The notes below the pieces were generated by a model, which saw only the letters and a program-made list of their open reading frames with translations, was not told the DNA's origin and ran no database searches. A program made the translations under genes and the position numbers. Shown in pieces: positions 16,701-31,700 of a stretch of 64,000 nt of DNA. This DNA comes from Bryopsis sp. KO-2023 (Eukaryota; Chlorophyta; Ulvophyceae; Bryopsidales; Bryopsidaceae), in contig BSYQ01000002.1 of NCBI GenBank assembly GCA_030272585.1, forward strand, positions 1,922,001 through 1,986,000, read 5' to 3'. Numbering within the stretch: the first letter of the stretch is position 1; each line of letters opens with the position of its first letter.

Positions 16701-19700
16701 ATCAAGGTCCTTCAGCGCCTGCACTGATCCCCAGACAGGGTCAGTGACCCAGTCTGCCAAGGGATTGTCGATGCCCATGACTCGTGGCCCTCTGAGCAGA
16801 AATTCAAACTTTTCCTGCTTCAGGAGCCCCTGGTTCTTGAGTATTGCCATGCACAGCTGGGTTGCCACAATTAACTTGTGCCGCTCAAATAGCCCCTGAA
16901 CATCGAACACAAAACTGTCTAGTGTTTTTTTGGCTTAATGTACATCTTCTTGCAGCTGTCTGATATAGTGCCTTTATATCACCTGTGCCACATAGAGGAA
17001 CACAACAAAGCATGTCGTTTCAATCAATAGCTCAACCCGCCGGGCGACGTCCACCTCTTCACCAAGCCGCTTGTTCTCGGGTACATCAGACTCGTCTTTG
17101 GCCCCTGAGAACAAAAGAACACATCACTCGCATAAAGAAACTGAAACCAGTTAATACATCATTCAGATCCAATGGCAACCTGGGCTAGACACTCCTCTAC
17201 AACATAATTTATGGAACAGAATAGGCCCCTGATTAGGGACAGGAGCAAAGAACAGCCTTGCTCACCTGGTGTCATGTCCATGCCCTTCTTTAGAATGTAC
17301 ACGAAATTTGCCATAGAGTAGTGATAGACTCTGTCAAGTGCATTCAGGTTGTCTATCAAGAAGTAAACCAAAGAGCCCCGTGTTGCCACAGGACGATACA
17401 CCTCTCGTGCCTTTGAAATGCTGATCTCGGTTTCTCTGGCTTGCCGAACCTGCATGCGCAACATATTTTTGCATCAATGGATGTCCAATAGTCGTGTTTG
17501 GTGCACCGAAGTAGGATGTGTTGGGTCCAACTTACCTTCTCCTCAATCTCAACAGCTGTCCTTTTCGTCTCCTCCAAATTCTCAATCAGCTCAATATCCT
17601 CCAGAATATCTCCTTGAGAATTTGCAAGCCTGAACAATAGGTTATCTTCCAACTCTGTCAGAGTGATTGTGTACTCCGCCAGTTGCCGTACCTGTCACCA
17701 CAGGCAGCCCTTACTGCTTCTGTCGCTCTCGATAAAAATCCCATTGCTATGACAAATATGTTTTGCTTCTTACCAGTTGTGCAGCTTGTTCCTGCAAATC
17801 AGGCCTTTCGTGATCTACAACTTGAGCCAGAAGTTGGTCTTCGAGACCCTTCTCTGTCACGCAAAAGTTAAGGAGGGTTGTCTGGGCTGCAATCTCTGGC
17901 TTGTAGTGGGGGTTGGCAAGTTTGGTTTGAAGGTAAAGCCGGAAGTTTGGGTCATATTCCACTTCGTTGTCACCAATAATAATGAGAGTGTTGCGCCCTC
18001 GCTTTACGGTCACCTAAAACATTATCGTGCGTTACTTAAAGTGCACCTTGCGACAATCAAATCAAGCCAAGAGAGTCGGCAAAGAGATGCAGGAAATCAG
18101 GATAGGTTGTGCATCCCTACTTTTCCGATCACTGGATCCAAAACTGCATCGATGTCTTGTGGCAAATTCTCCAGCAGAAGAGGGATTCCATTTTCAATGC
18201 AATGAATGACCTTGTCAATATACCTAAGGTAGCGCATACATATCAGTGGTGCTTGACGTCCTTGGTCAAAAAATTCCAACGCAATTCTCGAGAAGCAAAC
18301 CTTGGTTGTGACTGCTGGATAATAACCAAGCCATTTGGCTCCTCCCGGTTCATTATCCATTTGATTCCTTGCAGCTGTGGGTCAATGAACAATGACCATC
18401 GCGAAGCACTCGAAACAATGGCTCCATTTTCCACAGACAGAGGATCAGACGGTAGACCTGGAAACCAGACCCAAACCAATGGCGGCCAATGTCTTTGCAT
18501 CGCAGAGGCAAAAACACAAGCAAAGTGTGCAAACCAACCAACCTTCATTTGCCCATCTTGCTTTGCTTTTATCATCTGTCAGCATATCAAGTGGTTTGAC
18601 ACCATCGCTCATTGGGATCTGTCGCTCCACAAGATCAGGGTGCCATTTTTCATCAACAAGTTGAACCCTGTGCACGATGACACAAAAGGTTTAGAGGTGG
18701 GATGAATTGACTGGTACTTCGGCAAATCAAAAGACGAGCGCACCTGAATTGCATGTTGAAAGGTCCGGCATAAGAGACAAACGCTGCGGCCAGTAAAACG
18801 TCACCAACAAGCTTTCCCTCCTGAACCTAAAACAAAGGACAAGCACGCATTTAGTGTACACACTCCTTGAACATATCAGGAAGCCAACAAGACATGGCAA
18901 CTGACGATGGGTCCAGAAAATTACCTCAAATTTAGAGATCTCCTCATTCCACCGCTTGTTTTCACCAGATAAACCATTGATCAGACGATCTGCTAGTTGT
19001 GCCTTTTTTGCTGTCTTGTCAGCTTGTGCAACCGCATTATTCTTATCCTCTGTTGCTTTCATTAGATTATCCTCAAGGAAAGCAACACGGTCTTGGAGTT
19101 CCTTCACTTTTGCCCGAATACCTGACCCACAAAAACCAATGTGAACAACACCAAGGCTCCAACCCAACCCAGCAAGTAACCTCACTATCAGTGTTCCACA
19201 CCTGAGAGCTTTTTGTTTGCATTTTCCAGTTTCTTGTTTGCTTCTCCCAAAGCAATACGCTTTGGTGCAACCACTTGATAAATCCGGAAGTACTTGCAAA
19301 TGTTCACGACCCATCCACAGAGACCAGCAGCAGCGCCTGACTTTGAGCGAATATAGTCTGGATTGAAGTTTGGATTAACTAAATAATCCTTCTCAACCCT
19401 ACACAGCGTGAAACAATCTCTCAAATGCATTGCATCGCTCATCATCCAATCCTTCTCTTCGCACTCCCAAAGCAATAGAGTGGCTGGATACATGCAATCA
19501 GATGGTCGTTGTACCTTTCAACACAGGCCAGAGGCGTGTTGTCTTTGTCAAAACTGATCAGGTTCTTCAGGAAGGCGTCGACATTCCCCATATTCTTTTT
19601 CCCAGCATTCCAGCTCACATCTTTAGGAATTTTTCCCCCTGGGGCCGTTAAAACCATGCATGCTGACACCACCTGGCATCCCCCCCAAAAATGCAGAAAA

Positions 19701-22700
19701 ATGTGACTTCACGAACCATCGAAAAGTAGCACAGAGAAGCAGTAGGGGCATTGGACACTGACTTGAACCACTTCGGCAGCAGGGCTACCAAATGACTTCA
19801 GTTCACCCAGAGATGCCTTGTCCAGGGAGTTCAAAGCAGCTTCTGCATCCGCAATGACAGGTTCTGCTGCTTCCAGGTCTTTTGAGCACTCCTCTTGAAA
19901 TGCTTGAACATCCGTCTACAACAGCAGAGGGATTGTCAAACAAACAATCCGACAAATTGTGTGCAGTCCCAGCATGCACATTGTGTCACCACACCTGAAG
20001 CTGAGAGCAAGCTTCTTCATCCTCTCGACCTGATTCAACAGCTTCGTCGACAACAGCCTTCTCTTGTCCAATAGAAACAATCAAGGCATCGGTTTTTGCC
20101 TTCTTTTCTTCCACAATAATCTGTTCTTCCTTTAAGTTTTTCTGGAGGTCTGAAACCTACAGGCGCCACAGAAATTGAAGCAATGACGAGCGAAAAGATG
20201 GATAGAGGGAGTTCACAGAAATGCAGCAACCATGCATTTGGATCACTGAACCTACTTGTTCTGATGCTTGCATGATCTTTTCCACTCCACTTTCTAATCG
20301 ACCCTTCGCTGCACTCAGTTCTTCACGCTTCCTGGCTAGAAGCAGTTTGTAGAGCGAAATGAGCTCCAAATAGGACTTTGGAGTCGTGTAATTGTACCGC
20401 CGATATGATTCAAGGTACCTGCTTGGACCAAATACCCTTAGAAATGCCCAACTGGAAGACCTGCAAAACGTAGTCTTGATGTGCCAGGGGGGAAAAAAAA
20501 TCTACAAACCTTCGGCTGGCATCTGTGACGCACTGGTGGGAATAGGACATGTGAAGTGCAATTTTCTCCATGACCTCATCGGTTAAGTTTGGTATTTCTG
20601 CTAAAAAGCGGTTTGCAACAGATACCAAGGCCTCCGCAGGCCAGCCATGGAACCAGTCAAACTGAGTGCAATTGACAAGTGCTGGAAATTGACGGGCGCG
20701 GATCCTGAACTTGTCTCCCACCTGGACAAAGACAGTTGTAATACAAATCATACAACCAGAACCGTTGGAAAGCAGTTCTCCATGGATAATTTCAGACAGT
20801 GAAAACGCTTGTGCATACCCACCGGACTGAAGCACAAGACAACGTGTAGGTATCGCCGGACTTTGGCAATAAAGTAGTCCCATAGATTTTCAGGAGTATC
20901 CATGATACCAGCTTGCTTGCATTCGTTGCGAACAGCATTGCTGAAATTGTCCTTGTCCTCCTGCTCAACGACCCACAGAATGACTGCCTTGAAAAAAAGT
21001 CTTTTTAAAATAAAACAAACCACACTCTACAAACTGAACATGTCCCCTTACCGTAGAGCAAAGATCTGCAATATACCCAGTTGACAGCAGATCATTGATG
21101 TAGACAAGGAATTGCTCGTTGACAATCTGGTTGTCCGTCATCAAAAATGTCATGGGAATAGATTTTGTCCCAGTTTTAGCATACAAGCTGAGTAAATTTT
21201 CCTTGAAATCCCCAATCCCATACGTTGAGGTTACGGATATCTGGAACACAGTGTATGTGCAGATAAACGATGCCAGCTTCGCCAGCGACTGCTTTCCCGA
21301 GCCTCCCACCCCCACAAGCATGGCATTTCCACACGGAATATCAATGATTCGAGTGATTCTAGAGCACAACCAAGGTCAGCAACAAACCTCTTCTTCTCTA
21401 TGATAGCATATACCTCTGCAACCTTCATCACTGGCAACGATTTCACCTGCATATGTGCTCGATTGCTTGCTGAAACAAAACCAGGTTCATCACAGCATTG
21501 GTCTCGTTGTATTCAGATAATTTCTCCTCCAGTGTCTTTTTCAATGACTCAAAGCCTTCAATTTCATTGTAGACTGGTGTGTCATCTGCGGTGAACGTGT
21601 TAAAAGATGCGAACAGAAGAGGTTTCTCCTCCAGTTCTGCTAGTCCAAGGTCCCCGAAATACTTCTTGGTAACTGTCTCCCGGAAGCCATCAAAGGTTTG
21701 CATGTCATGCTCACTGATCATGCGATCGCGGAAAACCCGCTCGCATTCAAATATCCACAGCCGTCCAAGCTTCAAGGGCTTCTGTTTCAGGGAAGAGACA
21801 CAAGTCTCTCTTAAGGATTCCGACTTTTGGGAAATGCTTAACTGGCACCGATCAATCTGCTGAGAGGGCCCACAAGCAATATAATGGATAGAACACAGCT
21901 CCACTCACCTTGTAGTAATCCTTCAGTGTTCGTGTTATGCCCTGTGTGATGTTTGTGAGCTCACGTAGATTGAATTGGTAGTGGAATTTCACAGCAGAGG
22001 GCAGGAAATTGTTCATCACGAGAGAGTGAAGTTCGATTGTGGCATCAACCACTTTGGCCCCCATCTTGGCAATGTCTGGATCAAAAGTGCTCAGGTGCCC
22101 ATCGATTATCTGCGGCCGAAAGCAAGTACTCTGATGAAACACTGCCAGAATCACGTTTACGGGAGGAACAAGCTTCTTTGCAAACAACATTCCAAAAGCA
22201 CCTGATGATAAATGGATCTGACGATCTCTGCCACCGGCATTTGGACGGCAAAAGTTACGAAGTGCCTTTGCATCCGGGGAGTAATCTGAAAAGAACCCGC
22301 CGTGGGGTTCATGCAGGCACAATACTGGGAATTGGTTATCTCCTTGAGGACAATCTTCACTTTGTCATACCTGAGCACACACAAGAGGTTCATGAGCACA
22401 TGGGTCGAGCGGAGCGGTCGAACTAGAACTGAGGACAAGGAAGACTCACCATCCCTTGTAGTCCACAGATTGTCTTGCTAGCTCAATCGCAGATTGTGTG
22501 TCATACTTGTCAACATAAGGCATGTTGAGGTCATCCAAAAAGTAGACCATTCGCCTGGACCCAGGAGGGCCAAAGCGAACACCGGATTTCTTTTCCAGTG
22601 GTTGCTCCATGATGACCTGGCCGACAACAGCACTGTTATTTAAAGTCAAGGATAACCTCCAGACAAAGATCCGGTGGTGTGGTGACTGTACCTGCAAGGA

Positions 22701-25700
22701 TGGGGCATCCGAGAATGAGTTCATGTTGATTGTGTAAAAGCACATGGAGTCTGGGTCCATGTTCCTCAGCTTGTTCTTCATGATGGCAGTTTTACCCGTT
22801 CCCGTGTTGCCAACAAACATCACGTAGTGCTTGTTTGATACGAGGGAGTCCAGGAAGTATGTGAGCCGAGTGGTCTCCACTGTCGAAACAAAAATGCTGC
22901 TAAATTCTGACCCTGGAGTGTAACTGAACTTCTCGACCTTCTCATCCCATGGAACCATGAGACACTGAGCTTCATCCACGTAGTAGTCATACACAAGCCC
23001 CTTCTCTGGAAACTGGACATTTTTCCACTCAGACACCCACCTGCACCACAGTCGAATTCATTTACGGACCCTTTGAAATACACAACGCAACATACCGTGT
23101 TTCGCCCCCAACTCACCACTTGGAGAATTGAGTTCTGTAGTCTGAGACTTTGTCCACCAGCATGCAGCTGCCAAAAGCCCAGATGCAAGCGAAAACAAAG
23201 TGATATTCCAACAGTTTCTTGTCTGGTGGTGAAGCCCCGCGAACAGATTCCTGTGGCAGGATGCCTTCCAGGATTTTACATATCGAGAAAGCCTGACTGA
23301 TGGCCGGCAAGTGCACCACATATTTGAAATTTCGACGACAGTACTCCAGCGAGGTGTCCACATATCGGGAAAACAGTGTTGTCAGGAGAGGTCGATACTC
23401 AGAGGCCTGGAGTACAACAAACAATATGAGTCGATTAGTGGTTTCTTCTGCACGACTGCTGGATTCCAGATAACTCCTCTGCAGAGTATCAAAAAAGAAG
23501 TGACGTGCTTGCAGAACCACTGGAACAAACCTCAAGCTTTTCAATCCAGCTATCCACCACAGGCCTCCACCCAACATCTTCAGCATTGACAAACACAACT
23601 CCACCACGTGACACTGTCGCAGGTGAACAGTGGTTCATGTGATTAATTTCCAGGAGGAGGCGCATTGAAGGTGTGAGAGGTATTCTTTCGTTACTTGCCA
23701 AGGTCAACATCTTGTTGTCATCCATCACCTGCATAGTCACCATCTTTTAGACTCTGAAGGGCGTTTAAAGTGATTCAATGTGAAGTCCCAGCCAATCTTT
23801 CAAACCTACAGTGTTCATGCTCTCAATCCACTCAGCATCAATGTCTCCATCCAAGACGATCCACTGATGCTTGTTGGTCTGATTATTTGCCATGTCGCGG
23901 AATGTGACTGACACCAAGCCCTCCTTCCATTCCCTTGTCGAAGGGTGCAAAAACCCATAAAGCTCATTTCTAGTCACAGATTTGGGATTGATAGGCTTAT
24001 AGATGGTCTTTTCCCCAAAGTTGTTCTGTGCTCTCATCAAAGTCTTCCAGATAGCTGACTTTCCACAACCAGCTGGGCCCAGAAGAAACACAGACCAGCG
24101 AACGACGAAAATCTCCCGCAGCTGTGCACACAAAAGGTTCAAGAACTTGTCCTGAATGCAGGAGTTGGAGTGAGTCTTGGAATAGAGTTGTCACTTGCCT
24201 GAGATATCTTCAGGCAAAACGTTTCATCCGTTTGATATCCAAGTTCATTTGCTGCACCCTTCACCATGCCCTCGAACTCATAATCGATTGCCCTGGGGAC
24301 CAGCTCAAGTGTCTTTGGAAACAGATCATTCAACAGACCCATGAAGATACTGGTGTCGTCAGAGGTCAGCTTGCCCAGATTGAAGTCCCGCAAGGCTCTC
24401 AATAGCACCTGGATAGCATCAGCTCAAATGAGACCTGGTGCAAGAATATGTGAATCCGGAAACTGGCAAACGATGTTGGGACGAAGCCACTGACCTTGTC
24501 TTCACTGAGCTCTGGTGCGTCACGCTTCATTCCACCAGCAACATAGAGAGTTGTTTTGATAGCCCTCAATTTCCAGTCATAATGTCGGGACTTGGAAAGT
24601 AAATCTTCGCACAGCTTGTAAAGGATGACAAATTTACGGGAAAGAATCTTGGACTTCTGAAATCCTTCTGCCATAAGCATGATTTCGCAGATGAGGTTCA
24701 AGTCTGGTAGAACCTACCCAAATAGCCCACACAGTGGTCAGGAGTGTCAAGAGTGGACTTGGAAGTGCAGAACGGCAAGCGGACAATGACACATGAAGCT
24801 CACCATAGACACAGGCCTAAAAAGTGCCTTCAATGATTCGGGGAGCTCTGCTCGCCCAGGATAACCAGGATTCATCGTGATGAAAGCCATGACGGTTGCC
24901 TTCAACGATATTTCAACGTCCTCAAACAAGAATCGCTCCTGCACAGAGTGAAACGCATTGTGTTGTCAGTGGGCACCAATGATGAGTTGAAACCATGAAC
25001 TTGATATGAACTTGCCTTCCGTGCTCGGATGGCATCCAGAACGGTCTTGTACTGCGTGGAACAAACAGACAGCACAGCAACTGGAATACGATTGAATTCA
25101 TCAAAGCAGCCCCATGCTCCTGTCTGCGCCAATCCCTTGTAGATCTGCCCCATGGCCTTGTAGTCCATTTGATCGGAACAATTGAACACATAGCATTGAA
25201 TTCCGAGTGCTCGAGCAAGATCCTTTCATACACAGAAGCATTCTCAAGTTTCGCTGAACAAGCAAACAAAAAAACCGGTTATGACTCACAGTACAGATTA
25301 TGAAATACCTTTGTGGACTCCGTCTTCCCAGTTCCTGCAGGTCCTGCTGGGGCCCCGCCCAAGACCAGCCTCTGGGCTTGGGTCAGCGTGATGTAGCAGC
25401 GATCCGTCAAGGGGGTGATGCACAGGCACCCACAATTCCCAACGTACTCATTCACATAGAGGATTTCAGCATCGCAGATGTTCACCTGCAACAAAAAGCA
25501 CAACACCATTTCAGAGCCTTGGCAACACCCCCACTCACACCAACACCCCCGAGAGAAAGAACTTCAGAACAAAAGCCTTCTGTCCCCTCAACCTGGCATT
25601 GCTTGAGCTTCTCGTTCTGGTAGTATCGCAGCTGGGACTGCCACTGGAAACAAGTGCCATCCTCCACTCTTTCATCAATGAGCCTGCGATACACATATGC

Positions 25701-28700
25701 TGAGCAGACTGCAGAGGAGAATTCCAAGTCGCTGAATAAGCAGCAAACAGCTACAAACTCACCTCTGGACGACATCTCGTGCATGTACATCGATTGTGCA
25801 TAACGTAATGAGCTTCTTTCGGTCTAGATTTGTCAACTCTCCATTGATGAGGATAATCAAATCAGAGAGTTGGGATACTTGCTTGTCAAACTCTGTTTTC
25901 AGTGCATCTTCATTCCCTTCTTCAAGCTCGTCAAAGGCCTCATTCACTTCCTACAGACGTCGACAAGCAAGTATGATGTTAAGGCCATGCTTGCATTCAA
26001 TGCAATATTTTATTGCACCAACGTTGTAATACTGACCTGTGTGAAGAATGTCCTGGACACGACGATAGTGTTTTGTGCTGACCACTTGAACAACCATTTG
26101 ACCCGAGGCATCTCATCATATGGGGGAATTGCAGCACGAAACTCAGCAATCAAGGCTAGTTTCATGGAGTCCACCAGCGTTTGTAGCCATGTTTCGACAG
26201 GGCCATCACAGACACAATCACCATGGAATTGAACGTACTCTCCTTCACCAGAGTACATTCCGAGAGCAACCTGGAACAACCAGAAGTCAGGTACATCGCC
26301 TATTGTACACCTTGGAGGCTTCAGCCAGTCCTAAAAATATGTGTGCAACATTTGTTCGAGCACCTTTGTGGGGTCGCCGGCCTCATCCTTCTTAAACTCC
26401 AGATTGTGGATATTGTCAAAATTCCGTGGCAAATGTCGAATGATCAGCTGTGGATTAGACCCTTTGGAGAGGATGTCCAGCAGATCGGCATTTGCAACAA
26501 AATAAAATCGTGGGAACGCAATCCTTTTTGTTTCCAAGTAGTCCTGAAGAGCTTTTTCGCACATTTCAAGTTGCTCTAACATACTGTCCAGACGCTCCTG
26601 AGAACAAAACCGGTTCATCAGATTGACAGAAACTAGTACGTTTTCTTCTCAAGCCCCTTCCCAGGTATCAAACCAATGCTCCAGAAGACCCTGTACCTGT
26701 CGCCCTTCCAAATTACAAGCTTCCACGACATCAGTGGTATCTGGAGCACCTCTCATCAGATCTTGGAAGTCAGCATTGATCGCATCAAACCTAGGAATTA
26801 CACAGACGTTCAAAGGAAAAGGAGTCCATGAACGTTCGCAACCAGTTGCTGAGGTGGTGCAGATAGAAACCTTTTGGAGTCCTCAGGCAGCTGCACACGA
26901 ATATCAGCGGACCCTACAAATATGGATTCCAATGCTTGCCACTTCCTCTGCACGTCTTGCCATGTGGACAACACCACATCCACAGCACCAAGCTTTTTCT
27001 GCCAGTTTGTCACAATCTCCAGAAACTTTGGATTACCCTGTACACGTTTACGATTCAAGTTTCAATCAGCTTTGGCTCAGAAGCATTCATCAAAAGATGG
27101 AACACAAATGAAAAATCCCATTACCTGGACATATTTACCCCCTGACATGTTCTGCAGCTGCAGGTTGTCATTTTCAAGAGCTTCGGTTATCAGGTCATCA
27201 ATCTGAGAAGAGACACATGCCACCCCATGAGATAAAGCGATCAGATTGTTCATCACTCTCCAAAAAAGCAATTTCACCTGAAGCTGCATGACATCTGTGT
27301 CTTGGTAGTTGGTAAACTCCAAGTTCAATCCCGCCCATGTCTCGTCAATTTTCTTGAGCGCCTTCTCAATGATAAGCTCTTTCTGTGCTCGGTCCACAAT
27401 TTCTGAGCAGGCATCAACAAAGTTGTGCAGCTCAAGGGCCAGGAGGTTCCCAAGACAGAACTTTTCATCCATAACAAAATCCTTCCCTGTGGCGTGCATG
27501 AGTTGCTTCCAATGCCGGTCTCTCATTGCAGGGTGATGCAAGTCCTAATGCGTCAAGTTGACAGGTGAGGGGCCCACACAAACGTGAGACATCAGGTGAA
27601 AGGACAATGTAGCGTTTCAATAGATACGTCTATTTTGCCCTCTTTTCACCAACACTCCCCCACCCCACTCTCAAACGCTTTCTCAGAGCGCAACACTGAT
27701 GATAGTCACCTGAACGAGAGGGAGTGATGTGAGCATCGCTTTCAACGAATCTTCAAGCATTCGGTACACATCATAGTTGCGGACTGCCTTATTAAGCGTT
27801 TTGACGTCCTTCGCAAGCTTCTTTGTCTCTTCCACGAGGAACTCAACATCAATCTTGTTCCATGGGGTCTTATACCAATCATTGAAGGTGAACATGATGG
27901 TTCCAATCATATCCCACAAGGATTTTAGGTACAGTAACTCCTCACTGCATCTCTGAAGCATCAGGTAGTCCGAGACGTACAGCTCAAACAAGTCTTGGAA
28001 TTCCTGGAAACCACCATCCACCTCACTCAGAATGGACTATAAATTCTGGATACACCATGGCACATAACCTGTGGGGGAAGAACCTGCAATTGCTTGGACT
28101 CCGCTCTTATCATTGTGACTGATTCATACTCCACCAGTTCACCATCTGGATGGGATTTGGACACCTGAAATACAAATCAAAATGATTATGGAAACGCCCC
28201 TCTCCTCCTCATTGCTGTCAAATGCCATGCTGGCAGAAAAAGAGCATCACCTTTCCATGATGAAATTGGTCCAGGATCTTGTATGCAGGAGCAACATGGT
28301 CCAGCTGCAATTCTTCACCAGGGACAGAAAATGGTGCCATCCCCATGAAGAACTTGCGAAAGCCATCCACCTGATGCACACTGCAAGGTTAGAGCACAAG
28401 TTGTGCTGCAGATGATGAAGAGACGCTGGGCTTGAATTGACACCTTTTCAGAAAATGCATCACTCCTTCGACGGATCTCAATCGCCTCATACTGTTGAAG
28501 TGGGGCAAGCTGGTCTCTTCGTTGAAACATTCTCTTCTTGATGCCTTTCCATGCCAACGGCGACTCCTCCAGTTGTTTCAAAACCTGCAGAACACTGAAA
28601 TGTCGGCCACGACAACCACACATGATAACCACGTACAGAAAGCAGCAGACTATCAAAAACACATTTGGCAATGACGTCATGAAGTCCACACGGTTGTACC

Positions 28701-31700
28701 TGATCTCCAAGATTGATTCCAAAGTTCTGAAGCAAAGTTACAGTGTCTTTCAAGGGATCAAACATATTATCCGTGCGGTCTGTTCGTTTCCGAATGTCTC
28801 GCATGCAAGACATGATCTTGTACAGAGCTCCCCTTTGCTCTTCTTCTTTCCGCTTTCTTTCCTCAGCTGCCTTCTCAGGATCCATTTCCTCGACAGGTGC
28901 GTCCACCTCTTCTGAGGACTCCTCTTCTTCACCATAATGCCCAACCTGCAGTACAGCATTAATGCTGGACAAGGTAGACCAAAGTGCATTGAGCATTCGA
29001 GTACCAAGGTCAGTATGCTCATACCTTGATATCGAGAACACCTCCGGTATTGTTCATGAACCCGTACAGCTCTTCCATGCTGTTCACAACCTTTTCTTGG
29101 AGATAATGTGTAAACAAGTACACCCACTTTGACGCCCACGTGGCTAGAGCTTGCTTTAGAGGTTTGGCATCCACCTGCAGAGGGAATAGACAGGTCAATA
29201 ATTTCACTTCACGAGAAGGGGCTTCTTAGTTGGTTGCCTTTGAATACTGACCTTAATCCATCCAATGCTGGCACTGGTTGGCAGTGCTTGAATTTCATTC
29301 TGGATTCCTTTGTACTTTGAAATCTCAGATTCAAACTTCTCCAGAGGAGGATCATCCTTGGTGCCATCATCAAACTCAATGCCTTCAACATCCAGGAAGT
29401 TCTGCCCACAGAACAGAGAAGAATCTAAGTATATCGATCTGTAGAACCAGGTACGGAAAATATATCTGTACCTGGTATATTCTTTAAATGCGAAAATATC
29501 TTGCCCGACCCCACCCACCATTTTCTCACCTGAAGGGATGTTGGAAGATCATTTGTCCACAAGTAGCTATACTTGACGTAGTGGCTCTTAAAGTCATCGC
29601 ATTTCACTTCATTTGCCAGAACAATCTCATGTACTTGAGACATTGCATCAAGAACATCATAGTCTTCCTCAAGCTCCTTGACATAGCTTCCCTCGCCAAT
29701 GTCCAACCTGCAGAATACATCGAAGTTTGGACTTGCATAACACAAGGGCAATTAAACTCCAGGACATTCCCACCTACCTCTTCATCAGGCTGCCAATGTC
29801 CATGAATGACTTCAACCAGGCATTGAACATTTTGCAAACCCCCATCTCTCCCAAGTCTGGTTGCCAAACGATATCAGGAGCTATCAACTCCAGCTTGATT
29901 TCCAGCAGTGGGGACGTCTCATTCTTCAACATCAACTCAGGGTCGATCTGCTCTTTCAAATATCTTGCAGAGACAAAAACACACATCAGCTCGGTATCTC
30001 AACAGAAAAAAAATATATCCTTCGTTCCACCTACTCTCACCTGACTGTGGAAATGATGGAGTTGGCAAAACCTTCAATGGCGATTTTGCTCACATAGTTG
30101 ACATAAGCTTTCCAGGATGGCGAGGCTTTTCCAACCTGCAGGTAAACTCAGTTGCACCCAGTCAGCACCTATTTCTATGCTTGCTGAGTCTTGGAATTAC
30201 AGGAAAATACACCAGCAGATTCGTGTCTCTCCCGACCTTCAGAGTTCGATTGGAGTTCGACAGGAGCTTTATAATCTGTTTCCCGTTCTCCTGGATCTCG
30301 GAATGCCTCTGGTGGATCAGCTGATTAAACGCTGACTTCAGCTCTTCGAACTCATATACTTTTCCCTCCTTGCGGTCGAACATTAAGTTCGTCTCCCAAG
30401 CTTTGAGAATGTGGCAGGTTTCCTTGACATTTTCCTTTATTGTCATTAGGATTGTCTCCACCTCTTTGACCATTTCCATCACCTTGGAAAAAGGAAGGCT
30501 CAGAAACTCTCTCTAAGCCTGCTGTTCAAACCAGCAAGTTCATTTTGGGAAATCTACCTTGTGAATATAATCGTCAATGTTGGGTGAATTCCATGTCAAA
30601 GTTTCCCTTCCACTCTTCAAAGCCACATCACAAGCATCCAGCTTAGTCTGGAGCAACGGCTTCTCCACTGGCAACAGGGTTCTTTGAATCTTGTTCCAGA
30701 CACCGACAATCAAATCCAAGTTCCCAATCTGCTGCCGGAAAGTCTCTCCCTGAATGATACAACAGAGTTCAGCAACACCTGGATTTAATTCATAATAGGG
30801 TGTCCTAGAGCGCTTCCTGTATGCATTTTACCTGTTCAAAGAGCTTGATTGCAGGGTCAGGAATTGACGGCGTGTTCAATAAGATGAAGTATTTTGTCTC
30901 CCTCAACAACCTGAATATGGCATTTTCAAAACCCCCATTGTCACTGGAACTCTCTTGTGCTGAAGGGTTGAGGAGTTTCAAAGAAACATACTTCCTCACC
31001 TGACAAGTGCTGGATCAAAGTTCACTGCAAGCAAATGAAGGTCCGAGACTTCGGATGTCTCGATGGATCGTAGCAATGGCTGATTCAATTTTTCTGCAGA
31101 TGTGGCACGAACCTGCATGTCAGGCAATTCAAAGTATCTATTGTCAGGAAACCAGATTTATTTTGGCGCTTCTAACGCCTAGGATTGGTACAAGACTGCA
31201 TATGTAGAGGTTGTGCACCAACCTGCGTGCACCATTCATCAATCTTGGACTGCTCATACTCAGCCATGCTGGCCATGAGGCAATGATATACTTTATGTAT
31301 TTCTTTTGCCTCTTCAGAATCCAAAATTGACTTGTTCAAAAGTCGAATCTTGGACATTGGCTCCTCAATCCTCTCAACAAAGCCCCTATTTTATTACAAG
31401 TCATTCAAAGTCAAGAATTCCACCCCAAAAAAAGCTCTCTTGCCGCAAAGTCCCCTTTCGAATGTGTCTGTTGTGATGCACTCGCAGAACTTAGTGGTGC
31501 ACTAGGAAAATCTACTCACACAATTTTCAGGTCCTGTGAAACATTGATCCAGCATACCTAACCCAGGCGACTGCGCCAGAATATGGAGCACTGTTCTTGT
31601 TGACGCATGGTTTGTGCATGTTTCGATGAAAAAGGTCACTGACTGCCTTCACATCAGTTCCAAAACTTTGAATCAATTCTAATTGCTTCTGCGCCAAGCT